64,000 bases of DNA, taken from NCBI GenBank assembly GCA_038526735.1, contig JBCBGM010000007.1:1-64000 (forward strand), read 5' to 3'. This document shows positions 35,000 through 42,026 of this stretch, piece after piece. A program made the translations under genes and the position numbers. Source of the stretch: Rubricella sp038526735 (GTDB taxonomy: Bacteria > Pseudomonadota > Alphaproteobacteria > Rhodobacterales > Rhodobacteraceae). Numbering within the stretch: the stretch's first letter is position 1; each line of letters opens with the position of its first letter. The notes below the pieces were generated by a model. The model saw only the letters and a program-made list of their open reading frames with translations. It did no database searches and was not told the origin of the DNA.

Positions 35000-36292
35000 T
35001 TAGAAGATGAAATTATCCTCGGTCAGATCGTTCACATCGACACCTTTGAGCGTCATCCGTTCGCCATTCTCGCCGCTGATCACCGCTTTGTTGCTGCCGC
35101 CGCCGAGGTACTCGTCGCTCAGCTCGTCAAAGTCGTCGATCCCCAAGGCGGAGACATCGACTTGATCATCGCTCAGCGAAAAGTCTTTCACCTTGTCGCG
35201 GCCGCCGCGCACAGTCATGGCGAATGTGTCGTCATCGGCACCGCCGTGCAGAACGTCTTTGCCCTTGCCGCCGGTGAGGGTGTCGCTGCCAGAGCCGCCA
35301 CGCAGGGTGTCGCGCCCGCCACCGCCAATGAGCTCATCGTCGCCTGCAGCCCCAATGAGCAAATCCCGCCCGCCGCGGCCATCAAGCACGTCGTCATAGG
35401 CACCAGCTTGAAACGCGTCTCGCTTGTTGTTGCCCGTGTAAACGAGCCGCGTGTCGGTGGTGTCGAAGAAGTCTTCGAGCCCCAGAAAGGTGCTGTCGCC
35501 GTTGACCTCTATCCGAGCGGCTTCTCGGTCTTTTTTGTCGAGGAAGTAGATGTTTTCGACGATCAACTCATCGAAGACAGCGTCAATCTCGTCATCGGGC
35601 TGTGCCTCTTCTTCAAGGCCGACTTCAAGGGCTTCGATCGCGGCATCGAAACCGTCCCCCCTGAAGCCCTCAAACTCGATGGTTGCATCGCCGAGAGTGA
35701 CTGCAAAACTGTCTTCGAAGATTTCAAAACCAATGAAGGTTTCCCCATCAGCTTCAAGGTAAACGCCGCTCGGTTCCAGCACCCCGGTTTGCTCGAGGAG
35801 CTCCAGAATTGCGTCATTGTCGGTGTCATCGCCAAGGTCTGTGAGCTCTTCGACCAGCTCAAAAACAGACAGGAGATCTTCGTCCGAGTCGGGGAGGTCG
35901 CCGACGATACCGACGGTCAACCCGCCGATCTGAACGTCAAATCCATCATCGTCGAAGGACGCTTCAAAAAGCTCTTCGCCCCGCCGCGAGACAGAGATTT
36001 CGGTCAATTCACCCGAGACGCGGCCATTTTCAATCGCACTGATCAGACGGTCGAGGTTTTTGACAGGGCCAATGCCAGAGCCGCTGATTTCGAGTTCAAA
36101 CCCCCGCCCTTCCAAGGTTATTTTCCGTGACGAGAGCGTCGTGAGGTTGGAGATTCGGCCATCTTCGAACAGCTCCAGAAACAGGTCGATGTCGTCGTCT
36201 CGCAGATCAACCTCGGGTGGAGAAAAACCATCAAGATCATCCAACACCCCGAACAGGCGTGGATTAAGGTACGTGGTGGTTACGGCAGACAT
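35000..36292 (-). CDS. RTX calcium-binding repeat protein, probable type I secretion substrate
   Basis: 430 residues, very acidic, without an N-terminal signal. The first ~260 residues carry loosely repeated beta units (FELEISGSGIG, FDVQIGGLTVG, FAVTLGDATIEF). Residues ~280-360 hold RTX nonapeptides of the GGxGxDxLx type (GRGGRDLLIG, GGGGRDTLRGG, GKGKDVLHGGADDD). The end DLTEDNFIF is a typical type I secretion tail. The start at 36292 has GGAG 7 bases upstream and is preferred over the ATG at 36340. No HlyB/HlyD genes are nearby. Likely an exported, Ca2+-folded surface protein. Confidence 0.85.
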   Translation of the reverse strand: MSAVTTTYLNPRLFGVLDDLDGFSPPEVDLRDDDIDLFLELFEDGRISNLTTLSSRKITLEGRGFELEISGSGIGPVKNLDRLISAIENGRVSGELTEISVSRRGEELFEASFDDDGFDVQIGGLTVGIVGDLPDSDEDLLSVFELVEELTDLGDDTDNDAILELLEQTGVLEPSGVYLEADGETFIGFEIFEDSFAVTLGDATIEFEGFRGDGFDAAIEALEVGLEEEAQPDDEIDAVFDELIVENIYFLDKKDREAARIEVNGDSTFLGLEDFFDTTDTRLVYTGNNKRDAFQAGAYDDVLDGRGGRDLLIGAAGDDELIGGGGRDTLRGGSGSDTLTGGKGKDVLHGGADDDTFAMTVRGGRDKVKDFSLSDDQVDVSALGIDDFDELSDEYLGGGSNKAVISGENGERMTLKGVDVNDLTEDNFIF

Positions 36293-36345
36293 TGGGCGCT
36301 CCAAATCGCGGGTCTGATTCACATTTACTGCAGATGGCATAGCAG

Positions 36346-37069
36346 ATGCCGCTCAAGTCTTGGAAAGAAATCCTTACACTTTGGTTTCTTTTGCCTGCTG
36401 TGGTGTATCTCCGGATGCGATGAGCAGATGCGCCCTTACGTTGTTGCAGGCGCTGACTGGCCGGAGTTTCGCAACGCCGCGCTTGAGGACGCTGGGGAGC
36501 GGTTCTTTCCAGATGGGATTAGCAGTGGCGGCGGGAGCGGGTCTGGTGGTGGAGGTGGCGGCGGCACTGGGATCACCATCAACATCGACGAAGACACGCT
36601 CACCGACGCCAGCAATCTGGATTATGAGATCGATTACGTTGCCTCCGCCGGTCTGGGGCTGCGGCGTGAGTGGGGGCTCTCAGGCGGTGCGCGGATACGC
36701 GGTGCGGTGGAGCTGCGGTATGGCGATGTGCAATATACGCTGCCAGATGGGATAGGGATTTTAACCGACCCGATGCGCATCCGCTTTCAGCATGTCAGCT
36801 TGCTGCCGCGGTTTGATCTCTGGGTGCCCGTCTCGGACGGCGCACCTTTTGGCGCTTATGTTGGCGCGGTCTGGGCACGGCATAACGTTGACACCAAGCT
36901 GCGCTCGGCTCTGATCCGCCGCACCGGTGGCGTGACGGTTTATGAGCGGTATCCTGTGTTTGGTTTGCGCGGGCGGTTTGCGGAGGATCGTGCGGATCTT
37001 GGCCTAGAGTTCCGCCCCATCAGCGAAGACTTTCTGGGCGTTGGCCTGCATCTAAGTTACCGGCTGTGA
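36346..37069 (+). pseudogene. Outer-membrane beta-barrel-like (lipo)protein gene with apparent signal-peptide frameshift
   Basis: From 36428 the frame encodes 213 residues: a glycine-rich linker (SGGGSGSGGGGGGG) and then alternating strands ending LGVGLHLSYRL, as in outer-membrane barrels. The same frame continues upstream of the ATG at 36428 as KKSLHFGFFCLLWCISGCDEQ, a textbook lipoprotein signal with lipobox ISGC, but has no start codon. An ATG at 36346 is one base out of frame; dropping one T near 36360 would give MPLKSGKK fused to that signal. Either the gene is frameshifted, or an error is present, or translation starts internally and the protein is not exported. Confidence 0.55.
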
Positions 37070-37115
37070 GCCAAGCATTGCGCGCCCCCGGCTCCTGTTG
37101 TAACCGCAGGCGCAG

Positions 37116-37192
<77 letters not shown>

Positions 37193-37459
37193 TTTTCCTA
37201 TGTATCATATTGATATCGGCCATCCCGGCAGCGTTTTGCGCACGACGTGGAGGTCCTAGGGCTGACCTATGTGGGTAACTTGGCAGTCTCCTCAATCCCC
37301 GAAAAGAGCGCCTTTGCGTCGTCGGCTGGCCCGGTGTCGCGGGTCTGTTCTAACACTGCTTCAGGTCTGGCTGAGACGGAGAGGGGCGTGAGCGGATTGG
37401 GTTGAGAGGTACTCAACACATGCTCTTCTTTCGAAGAGCGATGCTGCGTTCACTGGCCC
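37193..37459. other. Gene-free region after tRNA-Arg
   Basis: 267 bases with no convincing gene. A small inverted repeat AGGTC/GACCT occurs around 37251-37268. Nothing else is recognisable. Confidence 0.5.
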
Positions 37460-38190
37460 TCACGCCCGCCGGGCCATAGCGCCAAAGATCAGCTCAGAGA
37501 TGCTGGTGGAGGTTGATTGCGCTTGCTCAACCTTGAGGCGCTCAGCGAGCGTTTCAATGTCCACCTCGGCTGCAGTCGTGACACGCGCCGCTTCGATCCT
37601 TGGGAGCATCACGCGGACAAGATCTGCGGTTTGCGCGGCTTGGGAGGGTGTCTCGATGACAGCTTCGGCAGTGATTGCGATCTCTGAAAATCCTGCGCTA
37701 GCGAGCAACGAATGCAGCTGAGTGCCGGTGTTTAGAGTCGCCCCCTCGGCTGCGACCGTGTCCCAAACCCAGCTGCGGGCTTGTGCGGCGAGGGGGCGGT
37801 CGGTGGTTGTGTTGTCGGGGGCCGGTTGATGCTCTTGCAGCAGGACCATTCCGTTTGGTTTGAGCAATTTGCAGAAGGTTGCGACGGCCCCGGCCTGGTC
37901 GGGCAGATACATCAAGACGCGTAGGCAGGTGACGAAATCAAAGGTTTGGCCGGTCTCTGCGAGGTCACGGTAATCGCCCGTGACAAAGCGGGTGTTGCTC
38001 ACATCGCTGATGCGCGCTCAAGCGCGCTGGCGTTAAGGTCGAGGCCGGTGACCTCTCCGCCCGCCCCGACGAGCTTTGACAGCCGAAATGTCACCTCCCC
38101 CGTGCCGCAGCCGATGTCGAGCGCTGTTGCCCCCTCCGAAAATGCCGCTTGTGCGAAGAGTCGGTCTGTGAAGGCGCCGCCGTTATCCAT
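37460..38190 (-). pseudogene. Class I methyltransferase gene split by a frameshift
   Basis: The 5' part (38190-37999) encodes the start of a SAM methyltransferase with motif I ALDIGCGTGEVTFRL and GLDLNASAL, then stops. The 3' part (38002-37460) encodes the rest: FVTGDYRDL, FDFVTCLRVLMYLPDQ and LLKPNGMVLLQEH. The junction reads GCGATG-TG-AGCAAC; removing the extra TG restores one continuous protein of about 243 residues. Because the break falls inside the Rossmann fold, a functional split is unlikely. The GTGA overlap could still allow some reinitiation. Relatives methylate small molecules; substrate unknown. Confidence 0.75.
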
Positions 38191-38286
38191 GCGCTGGGCT
38201 TAGCAATGCAGCAGGGTGGTGTCTTGCGGAGAATGCCGTGGTGCTTGGGGCAGGACTTTTTGCAGCTGGTGTGCTAGGCTCACACC

Positions 38287-38700
38287 ATGACCAAGATCAC
38301 AGCACATGACGGCGATGTCGCTGCGTTTCTTGAAAGTGTGGAGCCTGCGGGGCGGCGGGAGGATGCGCTTTTGCTCATGCCGATAATGGAGCGGGCGAGT
38401 GGAGAGACTGCGCGGCTGTGGGGCACCAATCTAATCGGGTTTGGCTCTTATGATTACACCTACAAATCCGGGCACAGCGGCACCTGGTTTCGCACCGGGT
38501 TCGGGCCGGGCAAGGGGAAGATGTCGGTGCATATCATGCCGGGCTATGACGACTATTCCGAAGAGCTCTCGCGGTTGGGGCCGTATAAGAAGGGGGCCTC
38601 GTGCCTCTACCTGGGGCGGCTGAGCAAGGTGGACCTGGGTGTGCTGGAAGAGATTGTGGAGAAGTCAGTGACACGGATGCGGGAGCTGTATCCGGGGTGA
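38287..38700 (+). CDS. DUF1801-domain protein
   Basis: 137 residues with the DUF1801 (YdhG-like) fold seen in many bacteria: VAAFLESVEP at the N-terminus, LWGTNLIGFGSYDYTY in the centre and KGASCLYLGRLSKVDLGVLEEIVEKSV at the end. It may bind a small ligand; function is not established for the family. Divergent from the broken methyltransferase gene. Confidence 0.85.
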   Translation: MTKITAHDGDVAAFLESVEPAGRREDALLLMPIMERASGETARLWGTNLIGFGSYDYTYKSGHSGTWFRTGFGPGKGKMSVHIMPGYDDYSEELSRLGPYKKGASCLYLGRLSKVDLGVLEEIVEKSVTRMRELYPG

Positions 38701-38750
38701 GGGGGTGAATAGTCTATCCAGACTGAGCGTGCTTTCGGTCAGCGCCCACA

Positions 38751-38920
38751 AGACCGGAGTCAAGCCGAAGGCGCCGGTCCAGTGCCTGCCCGTCCCGGCG
38801 GGCTGGCGCTTTGCCACCCTTGAGCGCCGAACCAGTCGAGCAATGACGTTGCTACTATAAACCGAGCCGAACTCATGGCGGAGCGCCACCCCACGGGCAG
38901 GCGCTGGACCGGCTTCCGTC
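38751..38920. repeat. Dispersed inverted-repeat element, copy 2 (inverted relative to copy 1)
   Basis: About 170 bases that align, as the reverse complement, with 9302-9477. Shared landmarks are AGCCGAAGGCGCCGGTC, GCGGGCTGGCGCTTTGCCACC and GGGCAGGCGCTGGACCGGCTTC. The central ~50 bases have diverged. Like copy 1 it lies in an intergenic region with no coding potential. Confidence 0.75.
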
Positions 38921-39058
38921 GCAACATGTTCAAGGGCCGAAACGGGCTCGGAGCGGAGACTCACGTCTTACCCCCCCCTTGCAATCCACCCCTCTCCGGC
39001 GTATCTCCTCCTCAATAGCGGTTGCTGGGGTCCACACTCAGCCACCACCGAACATCGC

Positions 39059-39082
39059 AACGGGCCGCTGGCCCGTTTTTTT
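39059..39082 (+). terminator. Terminator-like hairpin in the rimP-nusA-infB leader
   Basis: AACGGGCC-GCT-GGCCCGTT followed by seven Ts, ending 17 bases before the rimP ATG. It may end upstream transcription or act as an attenuator. Since NusA itself influences termination, autoregulation at this site is conceivable but inferred. Confidence 0.75.
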
Positions 39083-39099
39083 GTGCCTGAAAGGCGCCC

Positions 39100-39684
39100 A
39101 TGACTGATCTGATTGCCAAAGCTGCCCTCGACCGTCGTCTGCTGGAGATTGTCCAGCCGGTCGTGGAAGACATGGGCTATGAGGTCGTGCGCATCCGCTA
39201 TCAGGGTGGTAAGCGCCCGGTGCTTCAGATCATGGCTGACAAGCCCGATGGCGGGATTGAGGTTGAAGATTGCGCGCTGATCTCGCGCCAGCTGGGCGCG
39301 GTGCTCGATGTCGAGGACCCGATCGAGAGCGAGTACAACCTCGAGGTCTCCAGCCCCGGCATCGACCGGCCCTTGACCCGGCTGAAAGACTTCGACGCCT
39401 GGGAGGGCTATGAGGCCAAGATTGAGACCGAAGAGCTGATCGACGGGCGCAAGCGCTTTCGCGGCACCCTCGCCGGGATCGAGGGCGATGAGGTGCTGAT
39501 CAACATCGAAGAGGGCACCGTGGGCCTGCAGTTTAACTGGCTGGCGGACGCCAAGCTGGTGATGACCGATGAGCTGGTGCGCGAGAGCCTGCGGGCGCGC
39601 AAGGCCGGTGCCGATCTGAACGAAGACGACTTTGACGAGATAGAGACAGAAACCGCCGACGCACCGTCGGCTGCGGAGGAGTAG
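39100..39684 (+). CDS. rimP: Ribosome maturation factor RimP
   Basis: 194 residues; needed for 30S subunit maturation. Family blocks: VEDMGYEVVRIRYQGGKRPVLQIMAD, GIEVEDCALISRQLGAVLDVED and YNLEVSSPGIDRPLTRLKDF. The C-terminal Sm-like domain is followed by an acidic tail typical of alphaproteobacteria. First gene of the conserved rimP-nusA-ylxR-infB operon; nusA starts 3 bases after its stop. Confidence 0.97.
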   Translation: MTDLIAKAALDRRLLEIVQPVVEDMGYEVVRIRYQGGKRPVLQIMADKPDGGIEVEDCALISRQLGAVLDVEDPIESEYNLEVSSPGIDRPLTRLKDFDAWEGYEAKIETEELIDGRKRFRGTLAGIEGDEVLINIEEGTVGLQFNWLADAKLVMTDELVRESLRARKAGADLNEDDFDEIETETADAPSAAEE

Positions 39685-39687
39685 ACC

Positions 39688-41322
39688 ATGGCCAATGTTG
39701 CCGCCAACAAGCTCGAACTGCTGCAAATTGCCGATGCGGTGGCGCGTGAAAAGCTGATCGACCCTGATCTGGTCGTGGAAGCGATGGAAGAGTCGATGGC
39801 CAAGGCCGCGCGCTCTCGCTACGGCGCGGAATACGACATCCGCGCCTATATCGACCGCAAGTCTGGCGACCTGACCATGACCCGCGTGCGCACCGTGGTC
39901 GAAGAGGTCGAAAACACCTTCACCGAGATCACCCTTGAGGACGCGCAGGCCGAAAAGCCCGACGCCGAGATGGGCGAAGAGCTGGTCGATTACCTCCCGC
40001 CGATGGAGATGGGCCGGATCGCGGCGCAATCCGCCAAGCAGGTGATCTTGCAAAAGGTCCGCGAGGCCGAGCGCGAGCGCCAGTACGAAGAGTTCAAAGA
40101 TCGCAAGGGCACCATCATCAACGGCCTCGTGCGCCGGATGGAGTATGGCAACGTGATCGTCGATATCGGTCGCGGAGAGGCCGTGCTGCGCCGCGATCAG
40201 GTGATCCCACGCGAGGCGTTCCGCAACGGCGACCGCATCCGCTGCTATGTGCGCGATGTGCGGCGGGAGCCGCGCGGGCCGCAAATCTTTCTCAGTCGCA
40301 CCGCGCCTGAGTTCATGGCAGAGCTCTTTAAGATGGAAGTGCCGGAGATTTACGACGGCATCATCGAGGTGAAAGCCGTGGCGCGCGATCCGGGCTCTCG
40401 CGCCAAGATCGCCGTGATCTCCTACGACGGGTCGATTGACCCGGTCGGGGCCTGCGTTGGTATGCGCGGCAGCCGGGTTCAGGCGGTTGTGTCTGAGCTG
40501 AATGGCGAAAAGATCGACATTATCCCGTGGAACGAAGATCAGGCGACTTTCCTCGTGAACGCATTGCAGCCGGCGGAAGTGTCAAAGGTTGTGATGGATG
40601 ACGAGGCGATCCGCATTGAAGTGGTGGTGCCGGATGAGCAGCTGTCGCTGGCCATTGGTCGTCGCGGCCAAAACGTGCGTCTGGCGTCTCAGCTGACCGG
40701 CTGGGACATCGACATCATGACCGAGGCGCAGGAATCTGAGCGCCGTCAGGCCGAGTTTGCGGAGCGCTCGCGCATCTTCATGGCCGCGCTCGATGCGGAT
40801 GAGATCGTGGCACAGCTTCTGGTGTCTGAAGGGTTCATGACCCTTGAAGAAGTCGCCTATGTCGAAATTGACGAACTGACCACAATCGACGGCTTTGACG
40901 AGGACACCGCCAACGAGCTTCAGGCCCGGGCGCGGGATGCGATTGACGGGATGAACCGGATCGCGCTGGAGCGTGCGGTGGAGATGGGTGTCGAGAACAG
41001 CCTCATTGAATATGAGGGGCTCACCCCCCAAATGCTCGTGAAGCTCGCCGCCGATGACATCAAAACACTCGAAGACTTCGCACAATGCGCCGATTGGGAG
41101 CTTGCGGGCGGCTATTCGACGGTCGACGGCAAGCGGGTCAAGGATGACGGCATCCTGGAGTCATTCGACATGTCGCTGGAAGAGGCGCGCGATCTGGTGA
41201 TGACGGCGCGGGTGCTCTTGGGCTGGGTCACGCCAGAGGAGCTGGTCGCACAACAGCAGGCCGCCGAGGCCGAAGCAGCCGCGCTCGAAGAGGGCGAAGT
41301 CGAAGAGGAGGCCGAGGCCTGA
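39688..41322 (+). CDS. nusA: Transcription termination/antitermination factor NusA
   Basis: 544 residues. N-terminal RNA polymerase-binding domain, S1 domain with GLVRRMEYGNVIVDIGRGEAVL (~148-169), KH1 and KH2 (MRGSRVQAVVSELNGEKIDI and AIGRRGQNVRLASQLTGW), then two C-terminal acidic helix-hairpin-helix repeats typical of proteobacterial NusA. A very acidic tail follows. NusA modulates pausing, termination and antitermination, and lies in its usual place between rimP and ylxR. Confidence 0.98.
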   Translation: MANVAANKLELLQIADAVAREKLIDPDLVVEAMEESMAKAARSRYGAEYDIRAYIDRKSGDLTMTRVRTVVEEVENTFTEITLEDAQAEKPDAEMGEELVDYLPPMEMGRIAAQSAKQVILQKVREAERERQYEEFKDRKGTIINGLVRRMEYGNVIVDIGRGEAVLRRDQVIPREAFRNGDRIRCYVRDVRREPRGPQIFLSRTAPEFMAELFKMEVPEIYDGIIEVKAVARDPGSRAKIAVISYDGSIDPVGACVGMRGSRVQAVVSELNGEKIDIIPWNEDQATFLVNALQPAEVSKVVMDDEAIRIEVVVPDEQLSLAIGRRGQNVRLASQLTGWDIDIMTEAQESERRQAEFAERSRIFMAALDADEIVAQLLVSEGFMTLEEVAYVEIDELTTIDGFDEDTANELQARARDAIDGMNRIALERAVEMGVENSLIEYEGLTPQMLVKLAADDIKTLEDFAQCADWELAGGYSTVDGKRVKDDGILESFDMSLEEARDLVMTARVLLGWVTPEELVAQQQAAEAEAAALEEGEVEEEAEA

Positions 41323-41350
41323 TCTCAGGCCTCGGTGATCTTGCGCAGCG

Positions 41351-42019
41351 ATGGCGCGCGGCGGTCGAAAATCAGAGCGGGACGGGCCAGAGCGCCGCTG
41401 CATCGTCACCGGAGACAGTGGCGAGACGGGCGGGCTGATCCGCTTCGTGGTCGGACCGGATGGTGCGGTGGTTCCGGACTTGGCGGAGCGGCTGCCGGGG
41501 CGCGGCATCTGGGTGAGCGCCACACGCGAGGCGCTGGGCATGGCGGCGAAGAAGAAGCTCTTTTCGCGGTCGGCCAAGATGCAGGTGACGGTGCCGGAGG
41601 GTTTGGTTGAGCAGGTTGAGGGGCTCTTGGTAAAGCGCCTGATCGAGCTGCTCGGGCTCGCGCGGAAAGCGGGTCTGGTGACGGCCGGGTTTACTAACAC
41701 CGAGGCGCGGCTGCGGCAGGGTGCTGTGGCGGCGCTGATCGAGGCGCGCGACGGTTCGCCTCGGCAACTGAGCAAACTGCGGCCTTTGGCCGGGCAAAGC
41801 CCGGTTTTGGGCCAACTTTTTGGGTCTGAATTGGGTGTCGCATTCGGTCGGGATCATGTGATACATGGCGCGCTGAATGCAGGTGGCGTAACAGAGCGGG
41901 TGTTAAGGGAATCAGCGCGGCTGGAGGGGTTTCGCCCTTCAGGCGGTCTTGAGCATCCTGATGCAGCCGTTGAGAACGGAACGAAAGAGAGCGGGGCCGA
42001 TGCGGGTCTCGAAAGGTAA
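41351..42019 (+). CDS. YlxR (DUF448) - L7Ae-type RNA-binding fusion protein
   Basis: 222 residues. The N-terminal YlxR fold (ERRCIVTGDSGETGGLIRFV, GRGIWVSATREAL) is joined to a C-terminal L7Ae/L30e-like domain (LIELLGLARKAGLVTAGFTNTEARL, VAALIEARDGS). This fusion is common in alphaproteobacteria. It probably binds RNA during ribosome or transcription complex assembly; YlxR is also reported to affect RNase P and transcription in other bacteria. It lies between nusA and infB, 7 bases before the latter. Confidence 0.9.
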   Translation: MARGGRKSERDGPERRCIVTGDSGETGGLIRFVVGPDGAVVPDLAERLPGRGIWVSATREALGMAAKKKLFSRSAKMQVTVPEGLVEQVEGLLVKRLIELLGLARKAGLVTAGFTNTEARLRQGAVAALIEARDGSPRQLSKLRPLAGQSPVLGQLFGSELGVAFGRDHVIHGALNAGGVTERVLRESARLEGFRPSGGLEHPDAAVENGTKESGADAGLER

Positions 42020-42026
42020 GAGCTGA

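Larger units (their letters stand above)
38701..39099. other. Gene-free region upstream of rimP with repeat element and leader hairpin
   Basis: 399 bases without a believable gene. It contains the second copy of the dispersed inverted-repeat element (38751-38920), a C-run near 38970 and a terminator-like hairpin (39059-39082) just before rimP. Confidence 0.7.

Noticed and set aside
34919..36130. Plus-strand open frame (403 codons) across the RTX gene
   Set aside because: The opposite strand carries clear RTX nonapeptides; this frame has no domain features.
38968..40284. Long open frame (438 codons) antisense to rimP/nusA
   Set aside because: Opposite two unmistakable core genes; composition rich in His/Asp/Leu is the typical shadow pattern; no start signals.
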